Source: Spirosoma fluviale
GTDB lineage: Bacteria > Bacteroidota > Bacteroidia > Cytophagales > Spirosomataceae
Reading direction: 5' to 3'
Length of the DNA stretch: 64,000 bases
Assembly (NCBI GenBank): GCA_945901025.1
Contig: CAMDJW010000002.1
Span: forward strand, 264,004 to 328,003
The translations under genes and the position numbers were made by a program. Below are positions 19,214 to 29,746 of this stretch, one piece after another. Each line of letters begins with the position of its first letter. Positions within the stretch are counted from its first letter, which is position 1. The notes under the pieces were generated by a model that did not search any database, had not been told where the DNA came from, and worked only from the letters and a program-made list of their open reading frames with translations.

Positions 19214-21670
19214 ATGAAAAAACTTCAACTTTTATTCCTTTTTTCCCTTTTACTGACCATCAATCATGTTGGTTGGGCACAATCAAATGGTAGAATTTCA
19301 GGAAAAATCGTAGATAAATTTACTCAAAAGCCTATTGAAGGAGTTAATGTAAATTTAGAATCGACCACTAAAATTGGACAAACCGATAGCCTCGGTAAAT
19401 TTAGAATCACTGGAATAAACTTCAAATCATATAATTTGGTGCTTTCCATGATTGGATATAAAAAGCAAATGCTTTTCAATATCGTAGTCAGTGCAGGGAA
19501 CGAAAACTTTTTCAATATAGAATTAGAGCCGGCCAACAATGAGTTAAATGAAGTCATTGTCACTCAAAGCCGAAAAACCGCTAAAGTGGCCACACTTGAA
19601 TCTCCCCTTAGTGTTCAGAGATTGACAACCGAGGAAATAAAAAGTAATCCAGGAGGAAATTTTGATATAAGTAAAGCAATTCAAGCGCTTCCAGGTGTGG
19701 GGGGTGGCGCTCAAGGTGGAGGCTTCAGAAATGATATCATTATTCGTGGTGGAGGCCCCAATGAAAATGTTTATTACCTAGATGGAATTGAAATCCCAGT
19801 ACTAAATCACTTTCAAACTCAGGGTTCCAGCGGCGGACCTCAAGGAATGTTAAATGTTTCCTTTATTGAAGATGTTAAATTGAGCTCGTCGGCTTTTGAT
19901 GCTCGGTATGATAATGCCCTAAGTTCCGTTTTTCAGTTTCGCCAAAGAACCGGGAACCCCAATAAATTTCAAGGAAATGTTCGTTTAAGTGCTACTGAAT
20001 TCGCCTTAACTTCAGAAGGTCCCTTAGCTAAAAATGGCAAAACAACTTTTTTGGCATCCGCGAGACGCTCGTATTTGCAGTTCCTTTTCCAAGCTTTAGA
20101 CATCCCCATAAGACCTAATTTTTGGGATTTCCAAACCAAAATCACGCATCAAATTGACAGCAAAACCTCCCTTTCATTTATGGCTTTGGGGGCCATTGAT
20201 GACTTTAGTTTCTCCACCATCAAAAAAGAAACTCCTGAAAAACTATACGTCTATAATTCAAATCCCATCATCAACCAATGGAATTATACAGCAGGGTTAA
20301 GTTTAAAAAGATTGACGGAGAACGGATATTTTAATTTGGCCATTAGTCGGAATGCTTTTGATAATGATATCAGAAAATACGAAGACAACCAGATAAAAGA
20401 TCCAAATCTGGTTAATTTATCCCTTCAGTCGAGAGAAACAGAAAACAAATTGCGATTCGATTTTAATACCAATCAAAATGGGTGGAAAATTAGTTATGGA
20501 TTGTCGGCCCAAATCGTTGACTTCACAAACAATACCCGCACTGTGATTCGGAAAAAATTAAGCGATGCGGTAGGAAATATCATTCAACCTGAACTTAAAT
20601 ATACGTTTAGTAGCCCATTAGGGACATTTACAAAATATGGGGCTTTTGGCCAGGTGAGTAAAGCATTTTTTGATACCCGCCTAGGCATCAGTGCAGGTTT
20701 GAGAACCGACATGAATTCATTTACGGAAGAAGGCAGCAATCCTTTACAAACCTTATCCCCTAGGTTATCTTTAAGTTATGTTTTATCCGACAAATGGACT
20801 TTAAATGGATCCATAGGCCGCTATTATAAATTAGCGCCTTACACTATTTTAGGTTTTGCCGATAATAATGGAAAATTGGTCAATAAAAATGCCAAATACC
20901 AAGCGAGTGATCATTACGTGGCGGGACTTGAATATTTAGTCAATGATGGTTTAAGATTTACCGCGGAAGCATTTGTAAAAAATTATAGCCAAGTGCCTAT
21001 TTCGATCAGCAAAGGGATTTCATTGGCCAATTTAGGAGGCGATTTTAACGTGCTTGGCAATGAACCCGTGACCACCACAGGGAAAGGCGAGGCCTATGGA
21101 TTTGAATTTTTTGCTCAAAAGAAACTGACGGATAAATTTTTTGGCATACTTTCCTATACCTATTACAACAGCTCATATAGTGGATTAGATGGCGTTTTAA
21201 AACCAAGTAGTTGGGATAACAGACACTTACTTAGCCTTTCATGGGGATATAAATTTCCTCGTAACTGGGAACTCGGTTTAAGATTCAGATACCAAGGAGG
21301 AGCGCCTTATACACCTTTTGACAACATTGCTTCCAAAGCTAATTTTATGACACAGGGCTCGGGGATTTTTGATTATGCTCAACTAAACACACGTAGATTA
21401 AGAAGTTTCCATTCGAGTGATGTGCGAATTGACAAGAAATACAATTTAAAATCGACGACCATTGATTTATTTCTAGATGTGACCAATTGGTATATCGCGG
21501 CAGCCGACGCAGTTCCCTATTACGCATTTAAAAGAACAGATGATAATAAGGGTTTTGCAACGACGAACGGTCAACCGATTCAAACTAATGGGAGCAATGG
21601 CATACCGGTTTTATTGAATAATGACAAGCCATCTGTCACCCCTACGATTGGTTTTATTGTGGAGTTTTAG
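19214..21670 (+). CDS. TonB-dependent receptor with carboxypeptidase-regulatory-like N-terminal domain
   Basis: GRISGKIVDKFTQKPIEGVNVNLEST...; NDIIIRGGGPNENVYYLDGIEIP plug. Confidence 0.92.
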   Translation: MKKLQLLFLFSLLLTINHVGWAQSNGRISGKIVDKFTQKPIEGVNVNLESTTKIGQTDSLGKFRITGINFKSYNLVLSMIGYKKQMLFNIVVSAGNENFFNIELEPANNELNEVIVTQSRKTAKVATLESPLSVQRLTTEEIKSNPGGNFDISKAIQALPGVGGGAQGGGFRNDIIIRGGGPNENVYYLDGIEIPVLNHFQTQGSSGGPQGMLNVSFIEDVKLSSSAFDARYDNALSSVFQFRQRTGNPNKFQGNVRLSATEFALTSEGPLAKNGKTTFLASARRSYLQFLFQALDIPIRPNFWDFQTKITHQIDSKTSLSFMALGAIDDFSFSTIKKETPEKLYVYNSNPIINQWNYTAGLSLKRLTENGYFNLAISRNAFDNDIRKYEDNQIKDPNLVNLSLQSRETENKLRFDFNTNQNGWKISYGLSAQIVDFTNNTRTVIRKKLSDAVGNIIQPELKYTFSSPLGTFTKYGAFGQVSKAFFDTRLGISAGLRTDMNSFTEEGSNPLQTLSPRLSLSYVLSDKWTLNGSIGRYYKLAPYTILGFADNNGKLVNKNAKYQASDHYVAGLEYLVNDGLRFTAEAFVKNYSQVPISISKGISLANLGGDFNVLGNEPVTTTGKGEAYGFEFFAQKKLTDKFFGILSYTYYNSSYSGLDGVLKPSSWDNRHLLSLSWGYKFPRNWELGLRFRYQGGAPYTPFDNIASKANFMTQGSGIFDYAQLNTRRLRSFHSSDVRIDKKYNLKSTTIDLFLDVTNWYIAAADAVPYYAFKRTDDNKGFATTNGQPIQTNGSNGIPVLLNNDKPSVTPTIGFIVEF

Positions 21671-21859
21671 AAAATATTGAATTACATCAATAAATAAACA
21701 AGCGGATAAAGTTTGATCATTTAAAAACGGAACTTAGTCAATAGAAAAGCGGAAATAGTCATCAAAAAATTAAGCGCATTGACGTTAAGAAAATACTTTG
21801 CCAGTTTACAGAAAAACACAAAGCCCTAAATACTTGATTTGACAGATTTCAATATGATT

Positions 21860-22771
21860 TTATAAAACCTTTTTTGACTCCTCAATCAAAAGATCCAAGT
21901 CCGCTTTCATCGCATCGGTCAATTCCCCCACATCGCGGCGTGTATACAGATCCATTTCAAATCCCGTTTTTTGTAACACATATTTAGCAGCCGTAGGATA
22001 AGATGTGTGCATCACATCCATGTTGTCTGCAAAAAATGCTTGGACCTTCGCGACTTGCGCCAATTTCCCCGCATCGTTGAAATGCGTGCAAAGCCACACA
22101 ATTAATTCTGGAAATAAATTTCCTTGTATACAGGAAAGTCCTTTGGCTCCTGCTTGCAAGGATAAAAGCGCGTGGCCCATATAGGCGTCATATAAACCAA
22201 AATTATATCCAGCGCCTGCCTTCACTCGAGCCCTCACTTGTTCGATGTCTAAACTCGTATCCTTATGGTAAACCAAACGGCCCGTTGGCAATAAATCTTC
22301 CAAAATCTCCACCGTAATCAATCGTTTATACGGAACAGGACATTCGTAAATTCCCAAGGGAATTCCTGGCGTCAAATCCATAAACTGATGCATCCGTTCT
22401 AAAAAAACGGCATCCGATTCATGTTCTTGAGTTAAAATGTTATTCAAGACAATCACTGCCTCAACACCCAAGGCATGTAATTTTTTAGAAAAATCAGCCA
22501 TCTGCTCCATCGTTCCTTCGATGGTCCCAGTCGCCACCACAGGCACTCGGCCAGCCGCCGTTTCCACCACCGTTTTCACTACATCCAAACGCTCCTGCAC
22601 AGATAATTCATACATTTCACTCGAAAGGCAATTGGCAAATAATCCCTTGGCTCCCACCTGAATATACATATCGGTCAAGCGCACAAGTCCTTTAAAATCA
22701 ACTTGGCCCGTAGGCGTAAAAGGGGTCAACATCACGGGGATAAATCCCTCGGGTAATTGGCTCATAAACAA
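21860..22771 (-). CDS. Dihydrodipicolinate synthase/N-acetylneuraminate lyase family protein
   Basis: GFIPVMLTPFTPTGQVDFKGL; VYHKDTS (Schiff-base Lys region). Confidence 0.88.
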   Translation of the reverse strand: MFMSQLPEGFIPVMLTPFTPTGQVDFKGLVRLTDMYIQVGAKGLFANCLSSEMYELSVQERLDVVKTVVETAAGRVPVVATGTIEGTMEQMADFSKKLHALGVEAVIVLNNILTQEHESDAVFLERMHQFMDLTPGIPLGIYECPVPYKRLITVEILEDLLPTGRLVYHKDTSLDIEQVRARVKAGAGYNFGLYDAYMGHALLSLQAGAKGLSCIQGNLFPELIVWLCTHFNDAGKLAQVAKVQAFFADNMDVMHTSYPTAAKYVLQKTGFEMDLYTRRDVGELTDAMKADLDLLIEESKKVL

Positions 22772-24274
22772 TTATTTTTTAAAAATTTTTGATAAAATAA
22801 ATCCGGTTCCCACAATGCTTAATGTCCCTAAAACTACCGTCATCTTTGAATCTAAAGGCAAACGATAGGCCTCAGGTAAATTATCTTTAAATGAAATCAT
22901 GGCAATAATAACCACACCGACGGTCGCTGCAATCTTGGCTTGCCAGTTGACGACGTTCTTCGCCAAATAGCCCATCAAGAAAATCCCCAACATCCCCCCA
23001 GCAAAAATACCGGATAATTTCCACCAGACGTCCAACAAACTTTTTACCCCTATCATGCTAATCCCAAACGTAATTCCCATGATTCCCATCACCGCCGTAG
23101 CCACATGTAAAATCCTTAATTGTTTTTTGGGCGCCACATCTTTATCCACATAGCGCATGTAAATATCATTTAAGAAAACCGTCGCGGAACTGTTCATCCC
23201 ACTACTCATCGTACTCATCGCGGCAGACAATAATGCCGCCATCAACAAGCCCAAAAAGCCTGTAGGTATTTGAGTCTTCATGAAAAAAGGTAACACCTTG
23301 TCTCCATAATCGGCCGCTTTTAAAGCCTCCATCGCGATCCCTTTTTCCGCCGCCACTTGCTGTTTTAACTCAAATATTAAAGCTGGATTTTGGCCGTAAA
23401 AAACATACAGCGCCGTGCCAATCAAGAAAAACAAAAATGAAACCGGTAGAAAATACATGGCACATAGCCAAACGCTTTTGGCCGCATCCTGCGTATTTTT
23501 TGCCGTATGATATCGCTGAATGTAATTTTGGTCAATACCAAAATTGGTCAAATTGATAAAAAATCCATACATCAATACCACCCAAAATGAACTGGTGGAA
23601 AAATCCAAAGAGAAATCCCCTAGGTCAAATTTATGTTCCGCCACCCCTGTTTCAATCACTTGGCTTATCCCCACTTGTGATAAAATAATGCCTAAAATCA
23701 ACAAAGCCCCCATCGTCTTGATGACCGCTTGGATTACCTCCGTCCAAATCACCGCTTCCATTCCACCAAGCACCGTGTAAAAAATAATGCAAAAGCCCGA
23801 CACAATGATAATCAATCGCATGTCTAAACCTGTCAGCGCATTCAACGTCAAAGCAATTCCATAAAATATGGTTCCCATGCGGGCCAATTGGGTCATGATG
23901 AAACACAGCATCGCATAGGTCCGTGCCCAAGATCCAAAACGTTTCTCTAAATGCGTATAGGCACTGATCTCACCACTATTTCGATAAAAGGGTACAAAAT
24001 AACGGGTGGCCACAAAGGCGGCAAATGGGATCGATAGACTGAAAACAAAGGGATTCCAATTGCTTCCAAACGATTTTCCTGGATCTCCTAAAAAGGTAAT
24101 CGCACTTAGAAAAGTAGCATAAAAACTGAGACCAAGCGCCCATCCAGGGATAGATCCTGATGCCGTGGTAAACTGCTCCGAACTTTTATTTTTTCTCGAA
24201 AAGTAAAAACCGATCGCCACCATCGTGATTAAATAGGCGACAATAATTAGGAGGTCTAAGATGGGAAGGCTCAT
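22772..24274 (-). CDS. Sodium:solute symporter (SSS family)
   Basis: 13 TM-like segments; AYLITMVAIGFYFSRKNKSSEQFTTASGSIPGWALGLSFYATFLSAITFLG. Confidence 0.92.
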   Translation of the reverse strand: MSLPILDLLIIVAYLITMVAIGFYFSRKNKSSEQFTTASGSIPGWALGLSFYATFLSAITFLGDPGKSFGSNWNPFVFSLSIPFAAFVATRYFVPFYRNSGEISAYTHLEKRFGSWARTYAMLCFIMTQLARMGTIFYGIALTLNALTGLDMRLIIIVSGFCIIFYTVLGGMEAVIWTEVIQAVIKTMGALLILGIILSQVGISQVIETGVAEHKFDLGDFSLDFSTSSFWVVLMYGFFINLTNFGIDQNYIQRYHTAKNTQDAAKSVWLCAMYFLPVSFLFFLIGTALYVFYGQNPALIFELKQQVAAEKGIAMEALKAADYGDKVLPFFMKTQIPTGFLGLLMAALLSAAMSTMSSGMNSSATVFLNDIYMRYVDKDVAPKKQLRILHVATAVMGIMGITFGISMIGVKSLLDVWWKLSGIFAGGMLGIFLMGYLAKNVVNWQAKIAATVGVVIIAMISFKDNLPEAYRLPLDSKMTVVLGTLSIVGTGFILSKIFKK

Positions 24275-24275
24275 A

Positions 24276-25289
24276 TTATAATTGGATTACCACGTGTTTA
24301 ATTTTCTCACGTTTCCAAGTATAGGTAATGTGAATTTTACCATCTTTTGTTTGAATGACCGCAGGGTAAGAAAATTCTGCTTTAGGCTCATTTTCTAAGA
24401 CGGAAATCTCATCCCATTTCTGGCCATCTTTCGAAATCACAACATTGAGTGGTGACCGTCTTCCACCCCATGCTTGGGATTCTTTTGTTACGTGATTGTA
24501 CACAAGGACATGTCGGCCATCTTTTAAGGTTACCGCATCAGTTCCCGAGTTAGGGTTAGGCAATGAAGTGGCTTTTAAGGCGGACCATGTTTTTCCTTGG
24601 TCACTAGAAAAAGATTCTAAAATCAGCCCATTTTTACTCCGACAAAGCAATTGCAAGCGGCCATTAGGCAGAAATAAAACGCTGGGTTGTATCGCTGAAA
24701 ATTCCTTTCCATCGTTGATGGCCTCCGTGCGGGACCAAGTACGACCACCATCTTTTGTCATCTCAAAATGTACCCGCCAGCCTTGATCTTCCGAGGAGGT
24801 AGGACATAATAAGGTGCCATTCTTTAACATAACAGGTTTATTTTTGATCGGCCCATAAATGCCATCCGGTAATTTTTCTGCCGCAGACCACGTTAATCCA
24901 TTGTCTTTTGAGCGCTTAAGCATACCCCACCAAGTAGAAGGTGTGGGCCCCACTTTATAGAATAAAATCAAATCTCCTTTCGGCATTTTGAATAATACGG
25001 GATTCCAAGTTGGGTAGCGCAATGATTCATTTTGAACCCCATTGGCCACTTCGACCGGTGCTGTCCATTTTCCTTTTTCCAATCGGCTCACCCAAATTCC
25101 CACATCTTTATCTTTTTCAGCGGTTCCACCAAACCAAGAAGCAATGATTCCTCGTGGAGTTTCTTCCAGGGTGGATGCATGGCAAGAAGGGAAAGGAGCC
25201 TTTTCGTAGATAAACTCCGAAGTAATTTTTTGTGCGAAAAGAGTATTGGCTAAAATGCAAAATGCAAAGGCTTGAATGAATTTGATCAT
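24276..25289 (-). CDS. Exo-alpha-sialidase family protein
   Basis: Asp boxes SKDNGLTWS, TKDGGRTWS, SSDQGKTWS; signal peptide. Confidence 0.88.
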   Translation of the reverse strand: MIKFIQAFAFCILANTLFAQKITSEFIYEKAPFPSCHASTLEETPRGIIASWFGGTAEKDKDVGIWVSRLEKGKWTAPVEVANGVQNESLRYPTWNPVLFKMPKGDLILFYKVGPTPSTWWGMLKRSKDNGLTWSAAEKLPDGIYGPIKNKPVMLKNGTLLCPTSSEDQGWRVHFEMTKDGGRTWSRTEAINDGKEFSAIQPSVLFLPNGRLQLLCRSKNGLILESFSSDQGKTWSALKATSLPNPNSGTDAVTLKDGRHVLVYNHVTKESQAWGGRRSPLNVVISKDGQKWDEISVLENEPKAEFSYPAVIQTKDGKIHITYTWKREKIKHVVIQL

Positions 25290-25511
25290 GGTTTAAATAG
25301 GTTTATTCGCAAGTTAGAAAAAAAATATTTTAAACTTGAAGGAATGTTTTTATCCCTTTTTCCAGGTTCAAAATTCCACATATCTCTTAAATAATAACTA
25401 AATTAAAAAAACATTTGGGTAAAGAAGAATAACAAACATTAGATTAAAATTTGAGTTATCATGTATTAATTCAATAATTTTTATACATTTATTTCGTAAA
25501 AATCATTCAAA

Positions 25512-28502
25512 ATGAGATATCTAATTTTAGCGATTAGCCTGTTGATTATCAGTTGTCAGGGCAAAGAACATCCCATGATTAAGCTCACAGAGGAGCATCA
25601 AAAAGCCTTAAATTCCATTCAAGTGATGGATGGATTTGAAGTAGAATTAGTGGCCGCTGACCCCTTAATCGCAGATCCAGTGGCGATGGAAATCGACGAA
25701 GATGGCAATTGGTTCGTGCTAGAAATGTCAGGTTATCCATTAGACCTAAGCAAAAAAGGACACGTTAAAAAATTGGTGGATACGAATCAAGACGGCTACC
25801 CAGACAAGAGTATTTTGTTTGCGGACAGCCTAACCTTACCCATGGGAATCATGAAATGGAAGAAGGGAATTTTAGTCGCTGATTCCCCTAACATCATTTA
25901 TTTAGAAGACACGGATGGAGATAATAAAGCCGATAAGCGCGAAGTAGTTTTGACGGGATTCTCTTTATCGAATCCGCAACACAACATGAATAGCCCTAAA
26001 TTTGGGATAGACAATTGGATTTATTTAGGTCATTCGGGGGCTATCAATTCATTCTCCTATGAAAATATTTTTGGAGATAAAGGAAAAGAAATCACGTTCG
26101 CTGGCAATCCCAATGCCCCTAAATTACCACAAAACGGGAATGGCCGAAATGTTCGTTTTAAGCCAGGCTCATTTGAGATCGAATCCTTATCTGGGGAGAC
26201 CCAATATGGACATACGACGGATCCATGGGGCAGACGTTTTTATACCGACAATGCCGACCATCTTTTTCATGAGGTGATCGACGCACGCTATGTAAATGCC
26301 AATAAAAATTTAGTGATTTCAGAAGCCATGTCTAAAATACCCGATCATGGGGATGCATGTGAAGTGTATCCAATTTCAGAAAATCCAAATCACCAATTGC
26401 TTACCGACATCGGAGTGGTGTCTTCCAGTTGCAGTGTGACTTGGTATGATGGGGGAGCTTTTGGGAAGGACTTTAAAAATGTGACATTCATAGGCGAGCC
26501 CACACACAACCTAGTTCATGCCGACATAATTGAGTCCAAAGGAGCTACTTTTTCAGGCAAAAGACTCCTTGAAAAAAAGGAATTTTTAGCCTCAAAAGAT
26601 CCATGGTTCCGACCAGTTAATTTTTACGTGGGTCCTGATGGTGCGCTTTATGTGGTTGATTATTATCGCCAATTGATTGAGCATCCAGAGTGGATGTCGG
26701 ATGAGGTAAATAAAAGTGGGGCATTATATAACGGCTCGACCAAAGGACGAATCTATCGCGTGACTAAGAAAGGAAGCGACCCGATGGATTGGATGAAATC
26801 GGTCCGCTTGAGTGAAAAATCTTCAGATGAATTAGTCAAATTACTGAGCCATGAAAATGGTTGGTTTAGAAAGACAGCCCAACGGCTTTTATTTCAACGC
26901 GGAGATAAAAAAGTAGCTTCAGCGCTATCTGATTTAGTCCGTTCAGATGCGGAATATGGCACTGTTGCCGCATTGTGGTTGCTACATGACTGGGGAATTT
27001 TAAATCCCAAAGATCTTGAAAATGCGTTAAAATCGGGTTATGAAGGTGTTCGTGAAAATGCATTACAACTCGCAGATCGCATGGCGCAAAAACCAGGATT
27101 TAAAGGAAATTTGGCTATAAATGAGTCCCTGATTAAATTAGCTGATGACCCTTCGGCGCGCGTTAGATTTCAATGGATATGTTCGTCGAGCTATCTGAGT
27201 TTACCCAAAATGGCTGAATTAAAAGCGAAGATTTTGACCAAGGACATCGATGATCATTGGACTGGAATCGCAGCCATCGCCTCTTCTCAAGGGGCAGAAT
27301 ATGATTTATTGAAATTTAGTACACAAGCGATGGGGCCTACTGCCAGCGAAGGAAAATCTGAATTTTTAGAATATCTCGCGGCCACCTTAGTGAAAAAAGG
27401 AGATACTGAATTTTTGAATTTGGCGATTGACACTAATCCCAAAAATGACTGGTGGCAGGCAGCAATCTTAAAAGGAGTTGCCGCTTACGTCAATGAAACA
27501 CACAGCGCATTCCAAGTTTCAGAATCGCAAAAAGATTTAATGGCTCAAACTTTTTATAGCACCGAAAACCATGAATTGAGAGGATCAATCATTCGCATAT
27601 TTGCGATCAGTGGTTTACCAAAAAATACCGCTATAATTGCAGAAGGCAGTAAAAAAGCAAGTGTTTCTGCCAACAAAGAATTACAGGCTAGTTCTTTAAA
27701 ACTGGTGGCATTAGCTAAGACCCCTGCGGTGGAAGCCCAACTAGTCAACCTGTTAAGTCAAAAAAATCCAGAGCATTTACAGGTAGCAGCCATCACTTCA
27801 TTGCCTGAAAAAATTAAGCCTGCCGATTTAATTGCGATCAATCGAGCGTATTCTTCGATGGCACCAAAGGCTAAAAAAGAATGGATTAAATACATGCTTT
27901 TCAATGATGCATACATCACTAGCTTGCTCAAAGAAGTTGAGAAAAATAACATTCCCAAAAGTGATTTAGCTTGGCCACAGTTTGTCGAGTTAATGAATTA
28001 TTACGACAAGGGAGTGCGCGCATTGGCGAGAAAAGTTTTGGCCATCTCAGAAGACCGTAAAGCCATTTTACAAAACTATTTGCCGGCGGCAGATATGGTC
28101 GGAAATGTGGAAAACGGAAAGAAAGTTTTTGAGGCTAATTGTACTACTTGTCACATTATTAAAGATGTAAAAGGCGTGGAGTTTGGGCCTAATTTGTCGA
28201 CGTTAAAAAGCAGAAATGCCTTATCGATTGTTACAGAAATCATCAATCCGAATAATTCCATTGCCGATAAATATGGCCAATGGGAAATGGAGATGAAGGA
28301 TGGTACTCGATTAACGGGAATTATAACCTCAGAAAACAATCAATCTCTTGCCCTAAAATTAATGGGGGGAACGATTCAAAACATCGAAAAGACACGAATT
28401 AAATCGAAGCGAGATCAGCGTGTTTCAGCTATGCCTAATGGCTTAGAAGGTAACATCAATCTGAAAGCTATGGCTGATTTAATCGCTTATATTAAGAAAT
28501 AA
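25512..28502 (+). CDS. PVC-type heme-binding dehydrogenase with HEAT-like repeats and C-terminal c-type cytochrome
   Basis: Lipobox LLIISCQG; NWFVLEMSGYPLD...DTNQDGYPDKS; C-terminal CTTCH haem motif. Confidence 0.88.
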   Translation: MRYLILAISLLIISCQGKEHPMIKLTEEHQKALNSIQVMDGFEVELVAADPLIADPVAMEIDEDGNWFVLEMSGYPLDLSKKGHVKKLVDTNQDGYPDKSILFADSLTLPMGIMKWKKGILVADSPNIIYLEDTDGDNKADKREVVLTGFSLSNPQHNMNSPKFGIDNWIYLGHSGAINSFSYENIFGDKGKEITFAGNPNAPKLPQNGNGRNVRFKPGSFEIESLSGETQYGHTTDPWGRRFYTDNADHLFHEVIDARYVNANKNLVISEAMSKIPDHGDACEVYPISENPNHQLLTDIGVVSSSCSVTWYDGGAFGKDFKNVTFIGEPTHNLVHADIIESKGATFSGKRLLEKKEFLASKDPWFRPVNFYVGPDGALYVVDYYRQLIEHPEWMSDEVNKSGALYNGSTKGRIYRVTKKGSDPMDWMKSVRLSEKSSDELVKLLSHENGWFRKTAQRLLFQRGDKKVASALSDLVRSDAEYGTVAALWLLHDWGILNPKDLENALKSGYEGVRENALQLADRMAQKPGFKGNLAINESLIKLADDPSARVRFQWICSSSYLSLPKMAELKAKILTKDIDDHWTGIAAIASSQGAEYDLLKFSTQAMGPTASEGKSEFLEYLAATLVKKGDTEFLNLAIDTNPKNDWWQAAILKGVAAYVNETHSAFQVSESQKDLMAQTFYSTENHELRGSIIRIFAISGLPKNTAIIAEGSKKASVSANKELQASSLKLVALAKTPAVEAQLVNLLSQKNPEHLQVAAITSLPEKIKPADLIAINRAYSSMAPKAKKEWIKYMLFNDAYITSLLKEVEKNNIPKSDLAWPQFVELMNYYDKGVRALARKVLAISEDRKAILQNYLPAADMVGNVENGKKVFEANCTTCHIIKDVKGVEFGPNLSTLKSRNALSIVTEIINPNNSIADKYGQWEMEMKDGTRLTGIITSENNQSLALKLMGGTIQNIEKTRIKSKRDQRVSAMPNGLEGNINLKAMADLIAYIKK

Positions 28503-28506
28503 AACG

Positions 28507-28533
28507 ATGGGCGAAGCTCGATGCTTCGCCCAT
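28507..28533. terminator. Bidirectional intrinsic terminator between convergent genes
   Basis: ATGGGCGAAGC-TCGAT-GCTTCGCCCAT, 11-bp perfect stem, T-rich on + side and A-rich (T on -) on the other. Confidence 0.8.
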
Positions 28534-28538
28534 TTAAT

Positions 28539-29738
28539 TTATTTTTTCCAGGTTTCTTTTTCAGAAATTTCGCCGGTCTTTTTATTTTTCAAAATCACTT
28601 TTTTATCTCCGTTAGGTAAAATCTCATCCTTGATGAACCAATGCTCCGCGTCATATTCCTGATACACGGACGGTTTTTGTACGCCTGTTTGGCCTCGCCA
28701 AACTGGCAAATTAACTGGCTCCCACAATTTGGTTTTGGCAGATTTATAGGCCGCATCCACAATCGCGTTGACTACATATCCATCGTAAAAAGTTTCACGG
28801 GGTTGTACTCCTTTTTCAAATGAATCAAACATGTCATTAAACATTGTTGGGTAGCCTAATTCATGTGCTTCATCACCTACAGGAAATTGCCAACCGGTAG
28901 TCGATTCAGCCTTTTCGGCTACATAATCGGTCCCAGCACCGGTAGTAAACATTTCAAAACCCGTACGTAAAAATGAATTGACCCAAATCGTTCCTTCGGT
29001 TCCCATCACCTCATCTCTTAAATCCATGCCTCCACGAAAAGTCCAAGAAACTTCAAATTGGCCAATCGCTCCATTCTCATATTTCACTAAACCGATGGCA
29101 TGATCTTCTGCGTCTATTGGCTTCACTTGGGTGTCGGCCCAGCACATCACCTCAACAGGCAAAATATCTTTTCCAATAAAATTTCTTGCAATTTCAATGC
29201 AATGGCAACCTAAATCCAACACAGCTCCACCCCCTGCTTTTTCAATGTCCCAAAACCAATCAGAATGCGGACCTGGATGCGTTTCCCTCGACTTCGCCCA
29301 AAGTACTCGGCCTATGGAACCCGCCTCCACACTTTTCACCGACTTTAAAAATTTCGGGGTATAACATAGGTCTTCCAAATAACCCGCAAAAACACCGGCT
29401 TCCTCGCAGGCCAAAGTCATCCTTAATGCCTCCGCTGCAGTCCGACCCAATGGCTTGGTACACAATACCGCTTTTTTATGTTTCACACAAAGCATTACGG
29501 CTTCTTCATGTAGGTAATTTGGCAAAGCTATGACCACAAATTCCGTCTCCGGATGAGCGATAGCCTCTTCCATTTCGGTGGTAAAATGAGCGACTTGATA
29601 GTCCGTCGCAAAGCGAATCGCTGTTTCTTTTTTACGTGCATAAACCACGGTCACAATATCTTTCCCGCGTCTGCCGCAAAGAGATTCCGCATAAAAACGG
29701 CCGATAAATCCCCCGCCTAAAATACATACTTTAGCCAT
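28539..29738 (-). CDS. Gfo/Idh/MocA family oxidoreductase
   Basis: VCILGGGFIGRFYAESL; CTKPLGRTAAEA; GGGAVLDLGCHCIEIARN. Confidence 0.92.
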   Translation of the reverse strand: MAKVCILGGGFIGRFYAESLCGRRGKDIVTVVYARKKETAIRFATDYQVAHFTTEMEEAIAHPETEFVVIALPNYLHEEAVMLCVKHKKAVLCTKPLGRTAAEALRMTLACEEAGVFAGYLEDLCYTPKFLKSVKSVEAGSIGRVLWAKSRETHPGPHSDWFWDIEKAGGGAVLDLGCHCIEIARNFIGKDILPVEVMCWADTQVKPIDAEDHAIGLVKYENGAIGQFEVSWTFRGGMDLRDEVMGTEGTIWVNSFLRTGFEMFTTGAGTDYVAEKAESTTGWQFPVGDEAHELGYPTMFNDMFDSFEKGVQPRETFYDGYVVNAIVDAAYKSAKTKLWEPVNLPVWRGQTGVQKPSVYQEYDAEHWFIKDEILPNGDKKVILKNKKTGEISEKETWKK

Positions 29739-29746
29739 AATCTTTT

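Noticed and set aside
29186-29533. 115-aa plus-strand ORF
   Set aside because: Antisense to the Gfo/Idh/MocA oxidoreductase; no start signal or family support.
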